From contig CM047426.1 in NCBI GenBank assembly GCA_026168455.1, forward strand, positions 77,837,986 to 77,901,985: a stretch of DNA of 64,000 nucleotides. Reading direction: 5' to 3'. Shown one piece after another: positions 1 to 9,993 of this stretch. The position numbers and the translations under genes were made by a program. The stretch is from Theocolax elegans (Eukaryota; Arthropoda; Insecta; Hymenoptera; Cerocephalidae). Below the pieces are notes generated by a model that ran no database searches, was not told where the DNA came from, and saw only the letters and a list, made by a program, of their open reading frames with translations. How positions within the stretch are numbered: the first letter of the stretch is position 1; each line of letters begins with the position of its first letter.

Positions 1-1997
1 ATTTCGGTTAATGCCTCGGTTAGACATTTTATGCGGTTGCGCTACGTATAGGTATATATTACGAGTAATCAGTTATTCGGATTTTGATTGCACGCAACTC
101 TCGTGATCGGTAAAATATTGTTTGAAATTCGTGTATCGAAAATTTATCTGTCAGCAATTCAGATGTAAGATACGCAAGTTTTATGCAGAATTCACGAATA
201 TGTATACATCTTGCGAAACTTTTCAATCAAGTATTTAATCTGAAAACTTTTATCATCCTATATTCTACCGATGTTACTGTTACATTTGAAGTTTCATTTA
301 ATTTTTTGCAAAGTAATTTTTTACGCAGGAAAACTTGCAAGTCGTAAGTTTTATGTCATACGTATTCTTAAAAAGCGTAGTTCATTGTAGAGACTAAATT
401 TTTTTTCCGTACTTATAAAACACATTACGAATACACATTGTTAAGCGAGGAAATATTAACTTCCAGATGGGAAGTGTATATGTAAAACAAGTCTGCGAGA
501 AACACGTATACGTGTATACAGGAAAAAATAGTTTTGAAAAGTTCTTTCCTTTTTCAGTAGAAATGGTTTCGCACTAGACAGACGTAATATTTCTACGTGA
601 TGCAATTCAACGAAATGAAAACAAAGAAATTGAAGTTTTCTTTGTGTTCTAGAAGATAGGAATTTTTTTAACACATTATTATTACTTTACATAAAATTCA
701 TGGGAGAGTTTTTCCGTTAGCTCTCGGGACAAGAAGATAATACGTAACTACAATAATAATGTCGTTTAAATTATTTATAAAAAACATTTACATCACATCT
801 TAAGTATTACGGGAATGGGAATATATATCGAAGTACGCATTTTTATCGGATATCGAGGATATTATTTCGAATATTACCGATAACAATCGATCTTGCAGTT
901 CGAGAAGTTGTAAACAACCGAGCTATATAAAATTTAATCAGTGTATGGACTCCGAAAAACGTGATCTTAAAACGCGTTTGGCCAGTTGGTTTCTCAATTA
1001 TAACAGAAATTTCCACGTGCCTTGAAACCAAGGACTGTTTTGTAAATAGTGTATACACGATGGATCATTAAATAAAGGAAATAATCGTTCTTTTTTTATA
1101 TACGTATACATATTAAGCAGTAGGATCACGATCGTTTAGAACAATTTTTAACGTGTATATACGTATATTCCATACCAAAGGATTTCCAAAGTGATTTGCA
1201 TACTATAAAATTTCTAAGCCCGAGAAAACGAAGAGAGTCAGAAGCTTTGAAAAAGAAAAAAAATAATAATGTGACCCATTTATCAAGTGACAGTAAAGGT
1301 TACAAGCACAATGGACAAGTATATCATCAGCACACACGTTGAAACCGTGTCTGGTCACTTTCGATCTCTTCGGACGGTATCTACTTTCAACGTATATGTG
1401 CGGAGATATATACTTTCTTACTGTAAACTTTAGCACCATCCTTTTTTCCTTTCTCAAGGTGACAAATCACTCATCAATTCATTCTTTTTATATTTTATTC
1501 TACTCTTCTTCGGCTTTATAGATTTCCTGAAGGTCGTATACCTGATTCACGTGGACGAAATCTTTTTTTTGCGAAATATTATTATGATTCTAGGCTAATC
1601 GAAACAAATTGTGTATTTCATGCAAATGTGTGCACTCAAACAATAAAAAATCGCGCGTTTCAAACTTCAATAAACAATGTTATTCAATAGGCGAATGCAA
1701 TACGTAATTAATATAAGTATTATATGTTAATTATTATTAATTAATATTTCGTCACAAGTTAATTAATATTACTATCTATACATATTATTATAATTTTAGC
1801 GTAAAATTAAAAGTCGTGATGCAATTTGTTATTCACCAGCAATGTAAGTATCTATTCTGTCAGAAAATTAAAATGAATCTTATTCTTCATCTAAAATAGA
1901 GATTGGAAAAAAATGTATAAATTAAAATAAATAATAAAAATATATATATAGATTTAATCTCTATTATTCTATTATGTAAAGGCAATATATACAAATT
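1..1997. other. AT-rich intergenic or intronic DNA, no gene supported
   Basis: No convincing splice-bounded coding exon is seen. An 84-codon minus-strand frame at 1203-1457 has a local cluster of cysteines, but it lacks good splice sites and is probably chance. The stretch lies downstream of the signal-peptide exon at 8846-8923 on the minus strand, so it could be intron of that gene. Confidence 0.5.
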
Positions 1998-2091
1998 GAT
2001 AAAAAAAAACCACATATGCACGTAAAGATTTTTATCAAAGTTACTAAATCGTATATAACTTTTCGAGTAAATTATCATAATTTAATGTAGA
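1998..2091. repeat. Direct repeat A, first copy (left flank of the foldback insertion)
   Basis: About 94 bp recurs almost unchanged at 4516-4610. The only difference I see is one A in a homopolymer (nine here, eight there). It is the left part of a duplicated unit. Here the foldback element follows it, whereas in the second copy it runs straight into repeat B, so the second copy keeps an element-free site. Confidence 0.9.
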
Positions 2092-3064
2092 TTCCCGCGT
2101 AAAATGAGAAAGTTTGGGCCACATTTAGCCCAAGTTTATGTCTGTAAAGTGTGGCGCAAATGTGTGCAATGAGACTATCCCAAACTTGAGAACTCACGCA
2201 TTCCAAGTTTGGAGAAGTTTGCAAAAGTTATGCCAACTTCGTACAAAGTTCTTATAAATTATTTTGGTATTGGTCGAAATATGGGACAAATTTGTCCAAA
2301 GAATGGGGCAAGTGTAGGATTACTTTTACTACATTTTATTTTAGTTATATTAATTTAAAATTTGAAAGAAAAGAAATTAAAAATAATTTAACATTACTCG
2401 ATTTACGCCTGGAAGAAAAGCATACATGTATTTCCAAAAGATTTCAAGGTTCACGGTCAATTTCATCCTCTTGATCTAAGTCGTTGCAGCACGTCATTTC
2501 AAGTCGACGTTGAGGTTAGACTGATACATCGGCGTCAAGAAAAATTTCTTAGTGACCAGTAAACAAGAAGTCATTTGTTTGCTGGTCGTCAAGCAAATTT
2601 CACAAACGTTCCTAAGTAACGAGCAATCAAATGACTTCTTGTTTACTGGTCACTAGAAATTTTTCTTGACGTCGATGCATCAGTCTAACCCTCAACGTCG
2701 ACTTGAAATGACGTGCTGCGACAAGTTTGATGAAGAGGATGAAATTCACCGAGGACCTTGAAATCTTTTGGAAATACATGTATGTTTTTTCTTTCAGGTG
2801 TAAATAGAGTAATGTTAAATTATTTTTAATTTCTTTCTTTTCAAATTTTAAATTAATATAACCTAAAAATAAGTGTAGTAAAAGTAATCCTACACTTGCC
2901 CCATTCTTTGGACAAATTTGTCCCATATTTCGACCAATACCAAAATAATTTATAAGAACTTTGTACGAAGTTTGGCATAACTTTTGCAAACTTCTCCCAA
3001 ACTTGGAATGCGTGAGTTCTCAAGTTTGGGATAGTCTCATTGCACACATTTGCGCCACACTTTA
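2092..3064. mobile_element. Foldback (large inverted-repeat) DNA element, full copy
   Basis: The stretch is a large imperfect palindrome with arms of about 430 bp meeting near 2600. The left end reads AAGTGTGGCGCAAATGTG from about 2148, and the right end carries its reverse complement up to about 3062. The arms also share the block around the AGTGACCAGTAAACAAGAAG motif near the centre. TA dinucleotides flank the termini, which suggests a TA target, but the target duplication is not clean: 2092-2146, outside the left terminus, has no counterpart on the right. Small open frames inside are only read-through of the arms, with no transposase signature. I call it a non-autonomous foldback or MITE-like element; its family is unknown. 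Confidence 0.82.
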
Positions 3065-4039
3065 TAAATGAATAGTCGTATATAATCGATGCAAGTATAC
3101 ATACGCATATAAATTAATTAATAACAACTTCCAGAATATCACGAAATAAAATACATTGTTAGTAACATCAGTTAAAAAAGCTAATTAATGTGGCGCTAGA
3201 GATTTATTACCGTTCCAAGTAATTGAAATTAAGTGGACGATTAAAGTTTAACTAACAATTTATTTAATGCCGATGCTCTTTTTTGTCGAAAAATTAATCA
3301 AACGTAGCATAATTGGTTGATTTCCTCGATAGTATAGTCATATATATACATTACTCAATTGGTGTGTATGTGTATATATATATCGGTGGGTCGTCGATCG
3401 GAAACAAAATTGTTTTCTAAATGCGTCGGTTTACGCAATATTTATGTAGCACTAACTAATGAGGTGAAATATGCACTAATTTCATAGGTACGATATATAT
3501 TTTGCATAAATCATGATCAAACAGTTGTATACGTCGAGACGTTTGATTGGAATGAAACTTAGAGATCTCCGAACCATACATATTTCAATTGGTATATGTG
3601 TATGTACTCTCGAAGATTTATGGTAAATCATATGGATGATCGAAATTTTGCGAATACAACACTATTTCTATTATAATTTATAGTAGCATAAAATTTACAC
3701 AGCTAGAAAGTAAAAGGTGAATTTATTTCACGAGGCGCAGATAAACCAAGCTTAAATTTTTGTGTCGCTTTTAGCACTTGGCTCGAGACCATTAATTTTC
3801 ACGTAAACGGCTTACACTTTTAAACACATTGTAGCTCATAATACTGATTACACCTGTATTTATAAATATATTTCTCGATTTGACGTTTTCTTTTTTCGAT
3901 AGCCATTAGTACCTCGTACAACGAATTCTTAGTAATTAGGAAAATTTCTTATAACTAATTTAATTCGATCAGCGGTTGGCAACTTTATTGATAGTGACAA
4001 CGATTGGTCGGTTGCTACCTCAATTACAAAAATATATTA
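3065..4039. repeat. Direct repeat B, first copy
   Basis: A stretch of about 975 bp is repeated at 4611-5583 with near identity. The differences noticed are one-base indels, for example the A run near 3175 versus 4723, and GTAGCTC near 3831 versus GTGCTC near 5377. No gene is seen in it. Together with repeat A it forms a duplicated unit; see the finding on a possible false duplication. Confidence 0.93.
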
Positions 4040-4515
4040 GTGACCAGTAAACAAGAAGTCATTTGTTTGCTGGTCGTCAAGCAAATTTCACAAACGTTCC
4101 TAGTAACGAGCAATCAAATGACTTCTTGTTTACTGGTCACTAGAAATTTTCTTGACGTCGAGGCATCAGTCTAACCCTCAACGTCGACTTGAAATGACGT
4201 GCTGCGACAAGTTTGATGAAGAGGATGAAATTCACCGAGGACCTTGAAATCTTTTGGAAATACATGTATGTTTTTTCTTTCAGGTGTAAATAGAGTAATG
4301 TTAAATTATTTTTTAATTTCTTTCTTTTCAAATTTTAAATTAATATAACCTAAAATAAAGTGTAGTAAAAGTAATCCTACACTTGCCCCATTCTTTGGAC
4401 AAATTTGTCCCATATTTCGACCAATACCAAAATAATTTATAAGAACTTTGTACGAAGTTTGGCATAACTTTTGCAAACTTCTCCCAAACTTGGAATGCGT
4501 GAGTTCTCAAGTTTG
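4040..4515. mobile_element. Half copy of the foldback element (centre plus right arm)
   Basis: This matches 2552-3024 of the full element: the loop around the GTGACCAGTAAAC motif, then the right arm as far as TCTCAAGTTTG. It is cut abruptly at both ends. On the left it joins repeat B through a shared TTA, and on the right it joins repeat A through a shared TTTG/TTGAT. The terminal inverted repeat is missing, so this is a rearrangement product and not an independent insertion. Confidence 0.88.
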
Positions 4516-4610
4516 ATAAAAAAAACCACATATGCACGTAAAGATTTTTATCAAAGTTACTAAATCGTATATAACTTTTCGAGTAAATTATCATAATTTA
4601 ATGTAGATTA
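4516..4610. repeat. Direct repeat A, second copy
   Basis: This is the second copy of the block at 1998-2091. It continues directly into repeat B at GTAGATTAAATGAATAG with no foldback element between, so it shows an empty form of the insertion site. Confidence 0.9.
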
Positions 4611-5583
4611 AATGAATAGTCGTATATAATCGATGCAAGTATACATACGCATATAAATTAATTAATAACAACTTCCAGAATATCACGAAATAAAATACAT
4701 TGTTAGTAACATCAGTTAAAAAAAGCTAATTAATGTGGCGCTAGAGATTTATTACCGTTCCAAGTAATTGAAATTAAGTGGACGATTAAAGTTTAACTAA
4801 CAATTTATTTAATGCCGATGCTCTTTTTTGTCGAAAAATTAATCAAACGTAGCATAATTGGTTGATTTCCTCGATAGTATAGTCATATATATACATTACT
4901 CAATTGGTGTGTATGTGTATATATATATCGGTGGGTCGTCGATCGGAAACAAAATTGTTTTCTAAATGCGTCGGTTTACGCAATATTTATGTAGCACTAA
5001 CTAATGAGGTGAAATATGCACTAATTTCATAGGTACGATATATATTTTGCATAAATCATGATCAAACAGTTGTATACGTCGAGACGTTTGATTGGAATGA
5101 AACTTAGAGATCTCCGAACCATACATATTTCAATTGGTATATGTGTATGTACTCTCGAAGATTTATGGTAAATCATATGGATGATCGAAATTTTGCGAAT
5201 ACAACACTATTTCTATTATAATTTATAGTAGCATAAAATTTACACAGCTAGAAAGTAAAAGGTGAATTTATTTCACGAGGCGCAGATAAACCAAGCTTAA
5301 ATTTTTGTGTCGCTTTTAGCACTTGGCTCGAGACCATTAATTTTCACGTAAACGGCTTACACTTTTAAACACATTGTGCTCATAATACTGATTACACCTG
5401 TATTTATAAATATATTTCTCGATTTGACGTTTTCTTTTTTCGATAGCCATTAGTACCTCGTACAACGAATTCTTAGTAATTAGGAAAATTTCTTATAACT
5501 AATTTAATTCGATCAGCGGTTGGCAACTTTATTGATAGTGACAACGATTGGTCGGTTGCTACCTCAATTACAAAAATATATTA
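4611..5583. repeat. Direct repeat B, second copy
   Basis: Near-identical to 3065-4039. After the shared AAAAATATATTA it passes into unique sequence (CCACTTGTAATTG), which marks the right edge of the duplicated region. Confidence 0.93.
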
Positions 5584-8500
5584 CCACTTGTAATTGATAG
5601 AAAAATGTTCTTGGCGCGATATTTTCAAATTGTTGTAGCAATTTTAACGTTACGTAATAGACGAGGTAAAAGGTGAAACTATCTTACAAGCTCCTAATAC
5701 CTATATACGTTGATAAGAGTTGTTAATTACGGCTCGCTTGTTACACGACGCTTCGAAATTTTAATTTTAATACTTTTAAGGTGTAGTGCGACCTTCTCCA
5801 AATAAACACGTCCCAAGGTGCATCAAAACATTGGTTACCGTAATACCAATGTAAAAATAGTCAAGTTTCCACTGTAATTCGCGTTTACGTAATGTTTAAA
5901 TAGCCATGACGCGTAGTATACGAGCGTGGTGTGTTCTTGTGTTTTAGATGGTCCGAGCGAATTTCCTCCTTGATTTCACACTCTCGCCGTATAGTCACGA
6001 CTTTAAAATTTTTGTCATTACAATTTTGAAACTTTGCATAATACTTTTCTTGCAACGTATATCTATATCTCAACGATTTATCTTTTCGTTCCATTCGATA
6101 TATATTCTTATCTTTACAATGATACTCTTTTGTTTGCCAGTTTAAACAATCATGGCGTTTCCAATTCACATTTTCTATACACTTGGGCATTTTCTTGGTT
6201 GACTTTTAACGGATTTATGTGTTACTTTTCGAAACATCTGGGTTATATTTTCGTTAGAGATATATTAACTCCCGCAGTATTATTTTATCGGGTTTGGAAA
6301 TTTCGAATTAAAAGAATTTTTGAGGCGGAACCCTATTGTCAGATACACATGAATGCTCTTATTATTAGGGAGCATTTTCTTTGTATGGTATTACTGTAAT
6401 AAAGTTAAAGAACAAAAGGAGGTAGAAGTTGAGTTCCTAAATTATGTACGATTTACGTAATATCAATATCTTTAGCGTTAATTCGTTAATTATATAAAGT
6501 TATAAAATAATATATAGTATTAGTCTGTATTTAAAAAAAAAATTATATTAATTACGACGATCCCGCGTATCCCAGAAATGCAAAACGAGTTGGTTTTAAG
6601 AATATAAACAAATTTGGGAAATGGTATTGTTTAACTTGAAAGGCTAAAGTGAGTTGTATTATGTAGAGTCAGCATATGAAACTAGCGAAAGTTGCTCACC
6701 ATTTCCTCAAAATGAGTTAACTCATCTCCGGAATTGCAAATAGGAAAAGCTTACTCGAAATGCTGTATAAAATAGATTATAATCAAGATATCACCGGGTG
6801 CAGTTGTGTTAAAGTATTTCACCGATTGTTTATGCAATAGATTCGCACTTTATATTCGCGCGCTACCATATACATGTATATATATATAAATAGATCAATT
6901 ATGCGCGTTTAACCGAAATTAACGATAAATTCGTGTATTTTAAACATTACACGGTAGGATTATGCTAATAATTTAACACTTCTTAATGAGGTGAATTACA
7001 CACTACAACGATCATATATGCATCTTTTAATTGGTAATTTGAATATCTTGATCGCGTCGATTAACAAAATTTCCCAGGCTAATCAATTAAATCGACAGGG
7101 ATATAGCGTGATTAACGGTTATTTTTATCGAACAAATTCGCGGTTTCCTCGCGGTCGCGTGCTTAAACGTCTGCATACAAAATAATCAAACGCGCATTAA
7201 CCCGTCTTAATTATTCTTTCACTCCGCTGATGGCTGGTTATATCTGGAACGAATGATGGAGTCTACAGGGTAATTCATTTCGGCAAGATTTATTCTACTG
7301 CCAATTAGCCTGCTTTTGGGAAATAAACAACTTTTGTTTACGTAATTACCATCGGTAGCTCGTGTTTTCCATTTCACTTTTTATTCTAGAGATTCGCACG
7401 CGTGAAAAAGGCTAATTTTTATGTTTCTTTTCTCTCTCTTTTTATTTACGCGTCGTCCTTGTTAGCAACTGCGCATAGAGATGCGGTTTCTTAATATCAC
7501 GGAATGCATCACTGCACGACGATTGAGTAATTACTCGATAAAAGAAAACAAGGGGAGAACTAATTCATTTCGCTTTTTTTTCTAATCCACTACTACGATA
7601 TTACGATATAAGATAAAAATATTTTATTACAATTAGAAAATATTACTTTTTTAATATATTATGATTTGCTAACTAAATATTATGTTACAATTTTATTTGT
7701 TAGTTTGTATATGATATAGAGTTGTATTTAAATTAACTGTATCATTATCATTTTTATCTTTTCGGTTTTTTATAATTATTTTTTTATACTCATTTTAAAC
7801 GAATATTACACGATTTTTATATATGCTATTTAGCTTTGCTTTAAGCAACATTATATTTTAATTGAATAATTATTTTTTATTTACTTTAATGTTTACTGCA
7901 CAAAATTAATAAATATATACATTTTTCCACTGATTGAGTATGCAGTAAAAATACAGTTTTTAGTAATTTATGTATTTAATTAATCGTAATAATTATAATA
8001 TCTATATTTAGTTGTATTTTATTTTTAATTGACTCAAATTTATCATTAAAAATGTGTCACTTTAGCGGAAAATATTGGAATATATTATTTAATAATTCAA
8101 GTAATTTCATATGTATAATTATTTTTTTAAAATTAAATGTTTTTATGTCAAACGTTGGTTTTTTAAATACAAGTGCTTTGATTTAACTTTAATTCAGAAG
8201 GGTAGCTCACGATTGTCTTAAGTGTCGCGCACAACACATAATTTGTTCACTAAATATTTGTAATCACATTTTAAGTTTAATTTAATTTGTTGTAAAATTT
8301 TACTCCATCAAAAGTAAACTCTTATATTAGCAACTATATTTATTTTATCACACTTAATTCTAATATTCAATAGTAACTGTTAAAAAAAGGAACACCAATT
8401 TTCCACTGTCACTGTAGTTATACTCAATGGCAATGAACTCGCAAAATTGAAAGAAAGGCGTTAAATTAAAATTTTTAATTGTTTATGTTTAAATTAAAAT

Positions 8501-8845
8501 GTACAAGGATGAGAAAAAAAAATTGAAACATCATTTCCTTCCGATTGACGTCAAAGTTTCAAAAGCGTAGATAAAATAAAGGAGCACCTTGTCACAAATT
8601 AAATAAACACTGATCGAACTGATCGGTTAAACAGCGAGTTATTCGGTCGCATCAAACCATGTCGCAAAACCGCAAACGCCGGTAGCAAAAAAATGGGGAG
8701 AAGATCCAAACCGTTCACTTTGTCCGTGAATAGTAAAAAAAAAAAGAAGATGTGTCGAATTGGAGGCCAATCGTGAAAAAGACTGTTGTACGTGTACATA
8801 ATCGTAGAGGCACATCACCAAAAACCATCATAATCAGGATCTCAC
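5584..8845. other. AT-rich DNA, no gene supported; probable intron
   Basis: The longest frame is a 121-codon plus-strand frame at 6034-6399, rich in aromatic and hydrophobic residues, with no promoter, splice or family signal. I do not call it a gene. The stretch lies directly 3' of the donor at 8845 on the minus strand, so at least its right part should be intron 1 of the secreted-protein gene. Confidence 0.5.
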
Positions 8846-8923
8846 CTCCTCGGGTTCCTCGTGGACTTGATATGCCGCAGCGTAGCACACGAGCACAAGG
8901 CAACAGATCGCGATCCGCTTCAT
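8846..8923 (-). CDS. First coding exon of a secreted protein (signal peptide exon)
   Basis: Read on the minus strand, 26 codons run from ATG (8923-8921) to a GAG|GTGAGA donor, ending in phase 0. The peptide starts MKRIAICCLVLVCYAAA, a basic n-region, hydrophobic core and small residues typical of a signal peptide, followed by an acidic stretch (YQVHEEPEE). The start has a usable context (GCC before ATG). An upstream ATG at 8936-8934 lies in another frame with a poor context and gives an arginine-rich, non-signal sequence, so I prefer this start. The exon lies at the lower edge of a CpG-rich island, as expected for an insect promoter. Downstream exons would be at lower coordinates or outside the window, and I could not identify them. 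An antimicrobial peptide, neuropeptide precursor or other secreted product all fit equally well. The protein family is unknown. Confidence 0.62.
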
Positions 8924-9140
8924 GGCTCTGTCGCATAAAAACTAACCGAGGGTGGAAAACTCGATGGTTAAAGAAAAATTCGGGTGGGAGAGATCGAAAA
9001 ACGACGGAGCCGCGCGCACAATTGGCACGCGAAACGACGAACCGGTCTATAAGAGGCGCAAACCGATCCCACGCTAACCCCTGGCCAATCGCGAGCAGCT
9101 CTCATTGGATGATCTTCCACGCGCGCGCGCGCGCGCACGT
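8924..9140 (-). promoter_or_regulatory. CpG-rich promoter region of the signal-peptide gene
   Basis: This GC-rich island contains a (GC)8 run at 9121-9136 and CCAAT boxes in both orientations (GGCCAATCG near 9083 and ATTGG near 9104). A TATA-like element at about 9047-9054 reads TTATAGA on the minus strand and TATAAG on the plus strand. A minus-strand start about 30 bp below it would give a 5' UTR of roughly 100 nt for the exon at 8846-8923. The better TATA match is on the plus strand, so divergent transcription is possible. The strand and start site are inferred. Confidence 0.45.
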
Positions 9141-9445
9141 CCTTTCTACCACCGCCGTGCGGGCCCACCACCACCATCGCTGACTACATCATCTCTCGGC
9201 GCATTCCGCCTCTTTACCGCGTGTGTGCGTCTCGATCTTTTTTTCTCCAAGAGAGAAGGAGACCAGCCTCTTACTTGCTCATCCGCACAACCGTCGGGTT
9301 CTGCAAGCCCTTTACTTCGATGGAAGGCAAACGGCTTCCTCAACTCTGCTTTTTCCGAGCTGGTGTACCTGGTCGCCCTTCGGATTATGCTTGCGAGGGT
9401 GTTGCTTTTGTTGTTTTCCATTTGTGTCGGTATATTTTTTTTAAA
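9141..9445. other. GC-rich island continuation with overlapping open frames on both strands
   Basis: Several overlapping frames of 70-115 codons occur here on both strands, which is what a GC-rich promoter flank gives by chance. On the minus strand a CAA|GTAAGAGG donor-like site near 9263 could end a further upstream exon, but no family or signal supports coding. I make no gene call. Confidence 0.35.
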
Positions 9446-9895
9446 GTAGGCGACACTAAAGTTTCTTGTCCTTTATTTTGGTGCAGGTGTATTTGACACA
9501 CATTTCTAAAATATCTGTATAGAGATTCGATGCTTCGTTTATTTCTAAAATATATGACAGTGTATACTGCATGCATGTTATTTACAACGTGATAGAAATA
9601 AAAAGTGTGCAAACGATGTTTTCGAAACACAACCGTCATATTCTTACGAATTTAACTATTTGTTTCACATTTAAATGAAAAGCTGTAGTATATATATATA
9701 TATATATGTATTAACATATTTAATTTAAATCTATACTTAGTAAATGAGACAAACTACTTTTACGATACTTTATTTGTCTAAATAAATATAAAAAATAATA
9801 CACGATTGATTATCTTTCATAAACATTTAATAAAGATCCTAAACGCCCATAAATTATAGGTATAGATAAAATGCGCACATTAGATAATTATCATG
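9446..9895. other. AT-rich DNA, nothing recognised
   Basis: Low-complexity AT sequence with a short TA run near 9690-9707. No coding or RNA feature is seen. Confidence 0.5.
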
Positions 9896-9993
9896 AAGGG
9901 GTGTAATAAGACATTAACAAGTGTAAAAAGAAATTTTCGACCCGCGTATAGCTCGTATACTTTTTACAAGTTATAACACCAACTTGTCCCCTT
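9896..9993. repeat. Short inverted repeat (about 98 bp hairpin, MITE-like)
   Basis: The left arm begins AAGGGG and ends AGTGTAAAAAG at 9930. The right arm at 9961-9993 is its imperfect reverse complement (CTTTTTACAAGTTATAAC ... CCCCTT). The loop is about 30 nt. It could be a small foldback MITE or a structured transcript; no target duplication is evident. Confidence 0.55.

Noticed and set aside
2627..4594. Open frames of 60-120 codons inside the foldback copies
   Set aside because: They recur in each copy, occur on both arms and are read-through of the palindrome, with no transposase motif or independent coding signal.
6034..6399. 121-codon plus-strand frame rich in Phe, Tyr and Leu
   Set aside because: It has no promoter, splice site or recognised family, and it overlaps a 101-codon frame on the other strand. 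Chance in AT-rich DNA is the simpler view.
8752..9449. Several long frames on both strands in the 9.1-kb island
   Set aside because: The frames overlap each other and arise from CpG-rich, stop-poor composition. Only the signal-peptide exon has independent support.
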